Under the pieces are notes generated by a model that was given only the letters and a program-made list of their open reading frames with translations, did no database searches and was not told where the DNA came from. The position numbers were made by a program, and so were the translations under genes. This document shows, piece after piece, positions 12,858-24,204 of a stretch of DNA of 64,000 nucleotides. How positions within the stretch are numbered: the stretch's first letter is position 1; each line of letters opens with the position of its first letter. The stretch lies in the NCBI GenBank assembly GCA_030159075.1, contig BROG01000140.1:1006001-1070000 (forward strand), written 5' to 3'. The DNA is from Atrina japonica. Taxonomy: Eukaryota; Mollusca; Bivalvia; Pterioida; Pinnidae.

Positions 12858-12935
12858 TTGGATAATGATGGATACTTAAAAATTTAATGAAATTCATCAC
12901 CAAAATTATTTAAGTTACAAAGTGTACAAATTCTA

Positions 12936-13920
12936 TTATTTCTTTCTATCCCCTGCCATTTCAATAGGCAGTTTGTGATTCACTGTTCTAAATTTACAAA
13001 AGAGAATCCTATCCTTTTTATCCAGTGCATCTAAATAATTTTCAAATTTGAAATCTTTCAAAATTCTATATGTAATACATTTAGGAGAATTGAACATCTC
13101 ACTTTCACATGACTGTTGAAACTGATCAATTAACCATTTTTTATTCAGATTATTTTGTAGAAGAAATATATCACTAAATCCACAATAATCTAAAATACTT
13201 TTTAGACACCTAAGACATTTAGAATCAAAGTGATAACATATATGTTTACTCAAAATAAGGCATCAATCACCTGTGCATAAGGTAGCTCCCAAATTGACCT
13301 TTCTGTGTTTGATATCAATGGACAGAGGATGTATTCCTCATTCACCATAAATCATGTAATTTGGTGTGGATTTTTTCAAATTAAGTAATATTTGACAAAA
13401 CTTCAAATGAACATATTCAATTTCAATTGTATTAACAAAAACCCACATCTCTCTTCCATACAATAAAATAGGTTTAACCATTTTATCACATTTTACTGAC
13501 ATCTTATAGGTAAATTGTGTAAGTGACTTTTACATAATACTTTGTACATAGCTTTTAGTCCTTTATTTACATTCTTCTTAACAGTGCTAGAAAACAAACC
13601 TGCCCTGGAAAATACTACCCCCTAATATGTAAAATCTTTCACAATCTGTAAAATTTCACCATTCAATTTGAACTCATGTTTTGATAATCAACCTTTAGAA
13701 AATATAACGACCTTTGTTTTATTGATATTGATTTTAAGTTTCTGTGTATTACAATATTCTAAAACTGTATTAAGTGATGTTTGCAATTCTGTAGCTGATT
13801 CTGCAAATACAATGGTATCATCTGCATATAATAATATAAACAGTTTCAACTTCTCGTTAATTTCATTGGTTAGAGTATCTAAACCAGTGACATCATTAAG
13901 AAAAATTGTCCAACATCATT
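12936..13920 (-). pseudogene. degraded LINE reverse transcriptase fragment
   Basis: On the minus strand the segment ending near 13690 reads ...FILLYADDTIVFAE..., the RT catalytic YADD box (13828-13817). It is followed by SATELQTSLNTVLEYCNTQ and LKINIQ/NKTK, typical of the RT palm of non-LTR retrotransposons. Further downstream, 13253-12936 gives KFRTVNHKLPIEMAGDRKK, matching the C-terminal region of such proteins. In-frame stops and frameshifts interrupt the frame between these blocks (for example after the KVVIFSKG stretch). The copy is truncated at both ends and inactive; the exact clade (CR1, RTE or Jockey-like) cannot be fixed by eye. Confidence 0.8.
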
Positions 13921-14003
13921 TAAAAATTGAAGATGACCACATTCTAGCAATAGTTGAATTTTCTGTTTTTTATTCTTACACATCTTTTATTTGCACTGTT
14001 TAA

Positions 14004-15139
14004 CTGATAAAAGTAAGTAAGTAATTTTTTATTATTGTGTGTATAGAATTATATTTGCATATATATTGTTGATAAATATTCTGAATCAATAAATAATAAA
14101 TACATTTATTGGAATCCAAATATTTAATTTTTGAGATAAATCAAATAAAACTATATGGGGTGAATACTTAATTAATTGAAGTGTTTATTACCCAACCTGA
14201 CATTTACAAACAAAAATAATATAATCAGTACTGTTAACCCCTTTAAATCTGTGTGGTGAAAAATCACAAAATTTAAAGGCAGTGAAAATATACTCTGGAA
14301 TCCAGAATCTTTTCTGTTGAACAAATATAAAATCACAAAAGTTAAGGGCAGTGAAATGAGGAAAATTGAAAAGTCACAAAATTTTAGAAGAATTAAAGAA
14401 GTTTACAGTATATCATTTCTAAATTAATTGTAATCATACTTGACGAGGTCCCCAGAAATGGCAAAATCCCCTATTTTTTATGTAATTTTTTAAAAAATTT
14501 CTTTAAAAAAAATGCATATTTCCCACATGAAAATTTTAAATTTTCTTATTAATTCTTACTTCAATTTAGAATCTCTCCCATGAAAATTTTTCAATGTTGG
14601 CAAGTCTGTGTAATTTGCATAGTTAATATATTCAAAGATATTCATAATGTTTTTAAAGTGTCTGACAGTCTGTTCAAACCATGTATCACCTGATAAAAAA
14701 AGACACATTAATGATTTATTTCCATTGATGAACTAAAATAAGTTTAAACTTACATGTATTTATTTATAGGATAGACATGATATTGAGTGAGCTTATTTTA
14801 AAATTAGGAAAAAAATAATGTATATTGAAATAAAAAGAGATTTAAGTACCAATATATCAATCTTGTAGTGATGTAATGATTAATTTCAATAATAATTCAA
14901 TATTATTATATAATGGCAATCAGTTTTGAGTTTTAATTATTTGTTTGTTAATTGTTGTTTTCATAAAATGACATATAGTTAACTGTATTGGACATGTTGA
15001 AGGAGGGTCTTTTTTTTCCTGTGTATAACGTAACTTGTGAATTTTTTCTTGAGACATTTTTCCAACATGAATCGTGTCTCCTTTTTTATTATCACTTTAA
15101 AACACTAAATCATTATTAGAATTTTATGGTAAAACAGAT
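14004..15139. other. AT-rich intergenic sequence; nothing recognised
   Basis: No open frame with family resemblance. A pair of diverged short repeats (AAAATCACAAAA with GGCAGTGAAA) lies near 14260-14360. Confidence 0.3.
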
Positions 15140-15176
15140 TGTTGGATGGATGGATGGATGGATGGATGGATGGATG

Positions 15177-15253
<77 letters not shown>

Positions 15254-15310
15254 TGGATGGATGGATGGACGGACGGACAGATAGATAGAAAGTAGATAGA
15301 TAGATAGAAT
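15140..15310. repeat. (GGAT)n/(GATA)n compound microsatellite
   Basis: TGGA repeats pass into a long GATA run and back to GGAC/GGAT variants. The minus-strand Ile/Tyr/Leu/Ser open frame here is only the translated microsatellite. Confidence 0.97.
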
Positions 15311-15765
15311 TTCATGTATATATATATATGTAAATTATTTAACAGTGAAATCAAAATATTTCTTGTCTATATTTTTGATATACAAGTAATACAGTATACA
15401 GCAAGGTGCTATGTGTGTACATCTGTCAAGATAATTGATCCTATGATTGGATTACCAAATTACCTGGATGTTGAAGTCCCAGTTTTTACCTATTACTTCT
15501 GTAGTAACAATGACCTAAACATCCTGACAGGACAAAAGGAGCCCTGACACAATTATAAGAAATAACAAGTTGTCAGTCACAACAAAAGGAACTGTATTAC
15601 ATTGTGTATCTGTAACACATTTATTTGCTGTTTAACTGTAAATAATTTGTTAGGAATATTTCATATTTTTCATGAAAAAGGATTTATTAAACATTTAATG
15701 TTATCATATTCCGAGTGTTTGTTTATATCTTGGTTTTTCTAAAAAAGAATTATCATTTCTGTGGC

Positions 15766-16288
15766 AACCCTAAATAAAGTACTTATGAACACTAAATAAA
15801 GTACTTATGAACCTTTAAATAAAGTACTTATGTAGCCCTAAATAAAGTACTTATGTAGCCCTAAATAAAGTACTTATGAACACTAAATAAAGTACTTATG
15901 AACCTCTAAATAAAGTACTTATGAACACTAAATAAAGTACTTATGAACCTCTAAATAAAGTACTTATGAACACTAAATAAAGTACTTATGAACCTCTAAA
16001 TAAAGTACTTATGAAACCTAAATAAAGTACTTATGTAGCCCTAAATAAAGTACTTATGTAGCCCTAAATAAAGTACTTATGTAGCCCTAAATAAAGTACT
16101 TATATAGTCCTAAATAAAGTACTTATGTAGCCCTAAATAAAGTACATGTACTTATATAGTCCTAAATAAAGTATTTATGTAGCCCTAAATAAAGTACTTA
16201 TATAGTCCTAAATAAAGTACTTATGTAGCCCTAAATAAAGTACATGTACTTATATAGTCCTAAATAAAGTACTTATGAACCCTAAATA
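15766..16288. repeat. about 23-bp minisatellite
   Basis: About 23 units of CTAAATAAAGTACTTATGWA plus a short variable tail (GCC, ACC or AAC). Subtypes are grouped: the AAC form on the left, the TAGCC form on the right. Confidence 0.95.
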
Positions 16289-16414
16289 AATCTTGCTTAT
16301 ATCTGTGTGAAAGTAACTATTGTAAAGTAATCAGTAGCTTAGTAAACAGACACATCAAATATTACAAATTTTGTGGCATTTGTATGCATCAAATTGAAAT
16401 CATACATTTTTCCT

Positions 16415-16783
16415 GGCCCGAAGTCACCAAATTTACTCAGTACTCAAGCTCAACTAACTTTTCTTGATCTTAAGGAAAAAACAAGCAAAATTCATTCTTG
16501 TCAATATACTGATGGCATACAATTGTAAATAATGGTGGAAGTTATTGCTCATTTGAAGAAAACTTCAAATATATCAAAAAATTGTTTGTGTATGTACTCA
16601 ACATAGTTATTCATTTTTTACAGGAATTTCATAAGTGTGACACAAAAATTTATATGTGACTGATGTAAAATTATTCCATGTTCACTATTCACCCTAATTT
16701 GAAGTTTTATAAATGATTCTCTAGTCAAAATAATAAAATAAAAGTTGAGCTTGAGTATTGAGTAAATTTGGTAACTTCGGGCC
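16415..16783. mobile_element. 369-bp MITE with 41-bp terminal inverted repeats
   Basis: The left end, GGCCCGAAGTCACCAAATTT, and its continuation through ACTCAAGCTCAACT is the reverse complement of the right end, with two mismatches over 41 bp. The trinucleotide CCT flanks both ends (16412-16414 and 16784-16786), a possible 3-bp target duplication. No coding capacity. The superfamily is undetermined. Confidence 0.8.
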
Positions 16784-17136
16784 CCTATGATCAACTGGAA
16801 TTACAGTAGTAGATGGGTTGTTGAAAAGACAACCATTTTAAATTTGACGTGTACGACAAAACCACTCAAGCATCACAATCAACAATATATAATGATAATC
16901 TGGGGTAAAATCATTACATGTATACTGATGGCATACAATCATTACATGTCAGTCTGGTAAAAGCTCCCATTCCCAATGCTAAATCTCTTATATTTTCCCC
17001 AATTTTGAGCAAATAATTCGGAATTATCTTCACCATGTAGCTCACTAAAGAGATAAAGGAAAAATTTACAACTTGAAGTTCTGCTCCATTAAAATTTCCA
17101 TGTCTTCAGATGAAATCCATGTTGACAGTTTAAAAC

Positions 17137-17782
17137 AAGAGGGCCTCAATCGCTCACCTGAGAATCATCTACAAATGTGGAAAGAAGACCAAGAAGTATA
17201 TGTACATGTAGGCTTGTCTGGCCAAGAAACATAAATATTTTTTGTTTAAGAAATTAAAAAAAATATCTAAAAATTATATTTTCAGCAAATTCTTGCACAA
17301 AAACATTTCTTCACTTATATACAAGAAAAACACATGAAATGAATGCATCATAGTGAATACAAGGGGAGATAGTTGAGGAAATCATGCAAAAATGAATGAA
17401 AATGACAAAATCTGAAAGGACTTAAAAAACACATAAAAAATTAACATTCTGATTTCTATGAAAAATATAAACTTGAATCATACATCCTGTAGATCACTCA
17501 GAAACAATCTATTCTTCAATTCATGCAGTGGTTCTAGAGAAGAAGATTTTTTTAAAGAGATATCTCCTGGACCTATTCTGCCCTACCGTGGATCCACCCA
17601 TGGCCAATCTGGCTGAAAACTACAAACTTGGTAAAGAACCTTGAGGAATTGCTTCCTGTCAAGTTTGATCAAAATCCCTTTGGTGGTTTCAGAGAAGTCG
17701 AAAATATGTAAAGTTTATGGGTGACGGACGGGGAGGGATCACAATAGCTCACTTGAGCCTTTGGTTTGGCTCAGGTGAGCTA
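17137..17782. mobile_element. bivalve-type dispersed repeat with CTCACCTGAG / CTCAGGTGAG ends
   Basis: Starts GAGGGCCTCAATCGCTCACC and ends GGCTCAGGTGAGCTAAAA, with short inverted ends. The interior phrases (CTACCGTGGATCCACCCATGG, then a TGACGGACGGGGA block near the end) are of the sort seen in very common non-autonomous repeats of bivalve genomes. This assignment is from memory of the pattern, not from a search. Confidence 0.55.
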
Positions 17783-18084
17783 AAAAGAGTTATATGAATC
17801 ACAAGTTTTGTATCTTAATTTTTTTAGAAAAAAGGTTACTTTTTATTTCATCAAATGCAGTCAACTGTGATGTGCAATTCCCAAATGAAAGGGTACAGAA
17901 AGGTCTATCAACTTCTGAAAATTGAGCTAAAATGTCATCTGAGTAACAATATGCTGGACACAGAATATTTTGAAAGATTTAACTGTACTATGTTTGGTCT
18001 AATTGGAACCCAAATAGATCCTACCCCTTTTCATTTCAAACTTGACACAGCTTCACACTGGGAATTCTTAAAAGATGTACCAGT

Positions 18085-18322
18085 TTAGGTTCTGTTGGGT
18101 GCCTTTTGAGGCCCCTATGGGTCATAGCCCCCTTTCATTCACAAACTGTATGCAGCTTCAAAGGGGACACGTCCTACCAAGTTTGGCTAAAATTGGCCCA
18201 TTGATCTTGAGATGAAGTCCAAAATGTGTAAAATTAACAATGGACATCACATGACGGACAAGTTACACTGACTGACAAAAGACGATAGCAATAGGTTGCT
18301 TTTGGCTCAGATGACCTAAAAA
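18085..18322. mobile_element. second diverged copy of the same dispersed repeat, 3' part
   Basis: Ends TTTTGGCTCAGATGACCTAA and contains ATGACGGACAAGTTACACTG and CCAAGTTTGGCTAAAATTGG, paralleling the 17.1-17.8 kb copy. It is truncated and more diverged. Confidence 0.45.
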
Positions 18323-18329
18323 AAGAATG

Positions 18330-19880
18330 ATTGATATGTGGTTCTAATAAACAACAAAACACATAATAATTATGGGAAATTTTTATTCACCATGGTTACA
18401 TGTCAAAATTTACAAATCTTATTTTTCAAACAAGAAGAAATACTTATAATGCAAACCCTGAATTTTCCGTTTTTTCTTTAAATCACAGTAAAAAGTTTTG
18501 AAAATAAATAAACAACAGGAATAAACCAACTATATCAAAGGAAACACATGGGGAAATGCAACTAAAACCAGCTTACCTTATATTATTTTCAAATATCTAT
18601 AAAATTCTAAAATTTTTTATCAACAAAAGAGCATTAAATACATTGCTTCTAAGTAAATTCAACCTAATAACACCCACTAAAGCTCTGAAATGTAGGGTTC
18701 AAATGGGTTTTTCATTGAGTATTACTGTTTTTTCTGACAAATTAACAAATGTGTACAAACCTGAATAAACTGATAGTTTGTAGTGTACCACAGATTACAT
18801 AAATTTGTCCCCAATAGTGTAGAGTAGAGAAATTCTCAGACAAGAAAAAATCATGGACCTTCTGTTTTCACTACTGAAATACATGAAGAAGCTTATCCAG
18901 TAGATGAATTATAAAAAAAACCATGTGTATGATTTTCATCAGAAAATTAACAACACACGGAAATATTAACGTTTACAGTACAGGTTTGTCCAGAAATATA
19001 CTGTACAAGTACTGAAAACACACCCAACTCCACCAGTCAAATAAGTAGATTTTGTCTTCAGCAACTTAGAAGGATAGGCAAAGGAAGAGATATGGTACAA
19101 GCCACAGTGACAGGAAATCTCAAAGATGGTACTTGCTACATTGCAAGAAGTTACCGTATTAGGGAGTAAGAAACAGCATCAGCAGACAAGGCAAAAATTA
19201 GTCCATGCAGGAATAGTCACCCTTATTCTTAACAAGTGTTTACAGAGAGCTTAGTCTACATTCTGTAAGACTGTATATCTTTATGAATATATTATGACAA
19301 ATGTTTGGAGTACATACAACCTAGGCTTAATCCAGTGTTTGTCAGATATAAATTCAACAACATGACTCAAGAACAAGTGTCATTTGATCAATTTACTGCA
19401 ATTTCAATATAAATGGAGCAATACCCATGAAAATATTGAAGTAATGACATAGTCCTTTTAGTTGAAAATGGACCAAGCAACATTTGGAGTTACGGGAAAA
19501 TTGGGAGGGGGGGGCGGGGGATGGGGTAATGCAATCTATGTAACACTTTGGAAAAACACCTGCAATTTCATAAAACATTTGTGGCTAAAACATAGCAGTG
19601 AGTAAACTCCTGCTACATAAAACATTTATTTGACATTTCCTGAAGCACCTCCACAGGAGATCAGGAAACTGTTTACACGGTTGGAATAAGAAAATTATTT
19701 CTCTCCACAGGTAACTTCAGCTCCAGAAAAGACATTTGTTCCACACTTTGACAAAACCTACAAATGAAACAATTGATCAGTTTATTACTAGACAAAGTTA
19801 AAGGGCTTATTTTTGCAATTATGTGACAAAATCAATGAGAATTTCACATGATTTGACAGGATCCCCAGGTCTATTCCAAG
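18330..19880. other. intergenic sequence with a G-rich run
   Basis: Mostly unremarkable. At 19498-19527 an uninterrupted series of G-runs (GGG, then eight or more G, GGGGG, GGGG) with 1-2-base spacers meets the usual G-quadruplex pattern on the plus strand. Confidence 0.5.
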
Positions 19881-19884
19881 CATA

Positions 19885-20400
19885 CTTGAATGCTGAAAGG
19901 ACTGACAAACTGACACATATACATGAATGTTGTAAGGACTGACAAACTGACACATAAACATGAATGTTGAAAGGACTGACAAACTGACACATAAACATGA
20001 ATGTTGAAAGGACTGACAAACTGACACATAAACATGAATGTTGAAAGGACTGACAAACTGACACATAAACATGAATGTTGAAAGGACTGACAAACTGACA
20101 CATAAACACGGATGTTGAAAGGACTGACAAATTGACACATAAACATGAATGTTGAAAGGACTGACAAATTGACACATAAACATGAATGTTGAAAGGACTG
20201 ACAAACTGACACATAAACATGAATGTTGAAGGGACTGACAAACTGACACATAAACATGAATATTGAAAGGACTGACAAACTGACACATAAACATGAATGT
20301 TGAAAGGACTGACAAACTGACACATAAACATGAATGTTGAAAGGACTGACAAATTGACACATAAACATGAATGTTGAAAGGACTGACAAACTGACACATA
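19885..20400. repeat. 37-bp minisatellite
   Basis: About 14 units of a 37-bp monomer (GGACTGACAAACTGACACAT plus AAACATGAATGTTGAAA). Because 37 is 1 modulo 3 and no register holds a minus-strand stop, all three minus frames are open for about 190 codons and spell the same cyclic peptide. This is a numerical by-product, not a gene. Confidence 0.96.
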
Positions 20401-21330
20401 TTTTGCAGTCTTGATCTGGATGAAAGCTTAGTCCTTTGAACCTAATCATGCTAATCCACTGTACCCAAAAATTGATTGTGCCAAGTTTTGTTGAAATTGG
20501 CTGAGTAGTTATGGATATTTAAAGACAAAATGTTTTTAAAAGTTTAAAACAACAACAGACAATAGATAACTTTGGATCAGAAAAGCTCTCTTGGTCATTC
20601 AGCTTAAGTGACTTTAAAAGGGGCATAACTCTAGTAATAAAGAGTATAGGGACATGGTTGTGGTATGCAAAACTCCATCTTACCAAGGCGTATATATTAT
20701 GTAACATTTACATCTTACAGTAAGCCAAGATAAAGGCAAATTTATGGCCCAAACAAACAAACACTTATGGACAGACAACACCATACTACAATATGTCTTG
20801 TCACATGATGTTTGACCCAGATTTATACCTGAATTCTTCCACTTGCTGAGTGAGTACCAAGGGATCATCATGAACAGTTCTGACGTACACTTAACAATAT
20901 TAAGGAGAACTCTATTTCAAATATTCATACAATTTTAACACACATACAAGTTACGATATATTACACACTTCACACTTCCAACCTGCCTGGAACATTAGTT
21001 TTCATTTATTTTGGTCATACCTCTTATCTTTGTTTTCATTTGTTGTTTTACCTCTGTCAAAATTTTCATGTGGCCTAGGAGATGACTCATTGTGGCGCTG
21101 ACTCATAACTCAGAAGGGTTGAATAGAAGCTATTACGCTAAACATTTGTATCTTCTAATAATCTAGTGATTAAGACAATTTGACTGGTGTCCGTGTTGAA
21201 ATACTCAAATAGTAGGCCTACCTGGCGGGCAGCAAACAGCTGAAGATTATGAGTATAACAATACAACTTTGTTTTTTGTTATCTACTTTAATATAGATCT
21301 ACATAGTTCTATTTTAATATATGTATATAT
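20401..21330. other. intergenic sequence; nothing recognised
   Basis: No supported gene or repeat apart from short A/T-rich runs immediately left of the Penelope-like fragment. Confidence 0.3.
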
Positions 21331-21333
21331 GTA

Positions 21334-22387
21334 TATTTGGACGATTGTTTCATTATCTGGAATCTTAACTGGGTCAATATTGATAATCTTTATGACATTT
21401 TGCAAAACTTACATCCTAATATAACTTTTACTATAGAAAAAGATCCTTATAAAATAGCATTTTTAGACATCATGCTTATAAAAGAAGGCAACAAATTAAT
21501 CACGGATATTTACAGAAAGCCTACAGATACACAACAATACCTCCATTTCAAAAGTCAACACCCCAAAAGTTGCAGAAATTCTATTCCATACACATTAGCA
21601 CAATGCTTATTTACTATCATTGTACATGTACCATCAGCCCTAAGGAAAAAACGCTTAGATGAATTAAGATACACCTTAAAAGAACGAGGATATCCTTTGA
21701 CTCTAATAAACAAAGGGATAGACCTAGCTGAATCTATTCCTTTATCAGTGCTGAGACAAACAAAATCAAAGATTAAACACCAACCATTAGCATTTGTAAC
21801 AACTTTTAATAAATGCAATCTGGAAATATTTAACAAAGTACATGTATATAAAGGCTTAGATAGTTTACGAGTAGATGAAAAACTAAATATAATTTTAAAT
21901 GAAACAAAAATTATAAAAAGTAAACGACAACCTAAAAATCTCAAACAGTTACTAACTCGTGCCCACTTTACAAATAATGAGGATTCAAAGATCGGGGGTG
22001 TAATTAAATGCAAAAATAAAAGATGTAAGTATGTGACATCATTATTGAAGGTCAAACATTCAAATTTAAAAATTCCTGTTCATTATTTTATATCAAACGA
22101 ATATTAAATTGCAATTCTAAAAACGTAATATATGTAATTTTATGTGAAAATTGCAAGGAAGAATATATTGGATGTACTCAGTCACTAAAACAAAGAGTTA
22201 AGCTCTACACAAAAGCAATATAAAGTTATCACATGATCGTAATTTATTCGTTTCTAAACATATATTTCAGTGTAGTAAAGGGAATTTCAAAATCATGCCA
22301 ATATATCAAACAGATGACTATTCGAATATTACACTCAAAGAGCAATATTTTATTGATAAATTCAAACCATTACTTAACAGAACCTAA
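21334..22387 (+). pseudogene. decayed Penelope-like element: RT C-terminus plus GIY-YIG endonuclease
   Basis: Begins abruptly at the RT catalytic box YLDDCFIIW (21334-21360), so the RT fingers and palm upstream are missing. It continues FLDIMLIKEGNKLITDIYRK, PTDTQQYLHFKSQHPKSCRN and SKRQPKNLKQLLTRAHF, the conserved RT thumb and linker of Penelope-like elements. After a frameshift near 22095 the GIY-YIG nuclease domain follows as VIYVILCENCKEEYIGCTQ. After a second frameshift near 22215 its tail reads VSKHIFQCSKGNF ... LKEQYFIDKFKPLLNRT, with a stop at 22385-22387. The gene order RT then GIY-YIG is diagnostic. The 5' truncation and two frameshifts make it inactive. Confidence 0.88.
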
Positions 22388-23079
22388 CCCACACATTTCA
22401 TATAATCCTTATGCAAAGGAGTGGCCTTCTTATCAGATTAACTAATTTGTTTATTCTTTGCATTAATCTTCCTACATTAGTGTTCTTATCTACTTCATCA
22501 ACTTCTTATATATGTATTTACTTTACCACTATGAGATTAATGATATATATTCAATACATTTTTGTTGATGACCATTGCCTAATGAGCGTTTTGTAAGAAC
22601 ACGTGTCGCAATGTAAGTTAATAAAACTTAAAACTGTTTTGTGGTGTGGCATTCTGTATTTTTATATTTAATTTCTTTACGTTTGGACTTTCAATAACTT
22701 TTATATATATATATATATATACATACACATACATATATATTTATTTCATTTTTATTCATTGCCATTGGTCCGACGGACTACTAGTACATAATAATCAGCT
22801 GGTCCACCTTTAGAAACATCAGGTCTTGGACCTCGGACCACCGTGTTTTTCAACACCTGTGTCAGTAGTATTTTTATTTGTTTGTGTCTTGTAGAATTGA
22901 TCATTACTACCTTTGTAGTAAACTATTAAAAGAAATAGAATTAGTTTTTCAGTGTCACTTTCAGCCAGGAAACTGAAGCATGTGAGGGCAACGATACACT
23001 ACAAAATACAAATGCAAGGTTTGAACTGTATCAATATCTGCAGACAGTGATCAAGCCATGATTATAATCTACAAATACA
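22388..23079. other. intergenic sequence with a short (TA)n run
   Basis: A TA run lies near 22702-22720. No supported gene. Confidence 0.3.
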
Positions 23080-23945
23080 TTTCAGGGATCACCATGACAT
23101 ATGTAAGTGTGGTTGTGTGCCACCATGACCTATTTAAGTGTGGTTGTATACCACCATCTAAGTGTGACAGTATGCCACCATGGTCTATTTAAGTGTGATA
23201 TTGTGCCACCATAGCCTATTTAAGTGTGGTTGTGTGCCACTATGACCTATTTAAGTGTAGTTGTGTGCACCATGACCTATTTAGTGTGGTTGTATGCCAC
23301 TATGGCTTACTTAAGTGTTGTTGTGTGCACAATGGCCTATTTGTTCCATCATGACATATCTAAGTGTGGTTTTGTACCACCAAAACCTATCTAAGTGTGG
23401 CTATGTGCCACCATGGTCAATTTAAGTGTGGTTGTGTGCCACAATGACCTATCTAAGTTTCATTGTGTGCCACCAAGGCCTATTTTAGTGGTTGTATTCA
23501 ATCATGACATATCTAAGTGTGGTTGTGTGCCACCATGACCTATTTTAGTGTGGTTGTATGCCACTATGGCTTATTTAAGTGTTGTTGTGTGCACCATGGC
23601 CTATTTGTTCCATCATGAAATATCTAAGTGTAGTTGTATGCCACTAAAACCTATCTAAGTGTGGCTATGTGCCACCATGGCCAATTTAAGTGTGGTTGTG
23701 TGCCACCATGACCTATCTAAGTGTCATTGTGTGCCACCATGGAATTTTAAGTATGATTGTATGCCACAATGACATATCTAAGTGTAGCTGGGTGGCACCA
23801 TGGCCTTTTTAAGTGGTTGTGTGCTATCATGGCCACTTTAAGCATGATTCTATGCCACCATTATGTATGTAAGTGTGGTTTTGTGTCACCATGGCATATG
23901 TAAGTGTGGTTGTGTTCCACCATGGCCTATTTAAGTGTGGTTATC
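23080..23945. repeat. old, diverged ~31-bp minisatellite
   Basis: About 27 units of AAGTGTGGTTGTGTGCCACC plus ATGACCTATTT with many substitutions and indels, so this is an older array than its neighbours. Confidence 0.9.
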
Positions 23946-24116
23946 AGCTTGTTTTTTCAGCCACCCTCAGATTTCCCCTGAAATTGTAAATAATTTTGTT
24001 ATGCATTTCTATACCATAAATCAATTCTTAGACACATCACAATCTCCATCAAGATCAACTCTGCCACTCAGAACAACTCTGCCACCCTTGATTGTCATTC
24101 TAAAGTAATCCATGTA

Positions 24117-24122
24117 TTTATT
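24117..24122 (-). terminator. AATAAA polyadenylation signal of PDCD2
   Basis: AATAAA on the minus strand, about 83 nt beyond the PDCD2 stop codon. Position and motif fit; the cleavage site is not visible. Confidence 0.55.
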
Positions 24123-24204
24123 TGTTGTTATAATGTTGTATAGTAAAAACCAATAAAATCAAACTAAATATACAATTCACGAAGCACAATAATCCAAACC
24201 AAGT

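Noticed and set aside
13668..14003. Plus-strand 111-codon open frame
   Set aside because: Antisense to the LINE RT fragment containing YADD on the minus strand.
15124..15354. Open frame with a Tyr-Leu-Ser-Ile repeat
   Set aside because: Direct translation of the GATA/GGAT microsatellite.
19788..20449. Three overlapping minus-strand open frames of about 190-203 codons (repeated HVYVSVCQSF)
   Set aside because: All three frames give the same cyclic peptide from a 37-bp repeat. Overlapping real genes would not.
21555..22055. Minus-strand 166-codon open frame
   Set aside because: Antisense shadow of the Penelope-like RT fragment.
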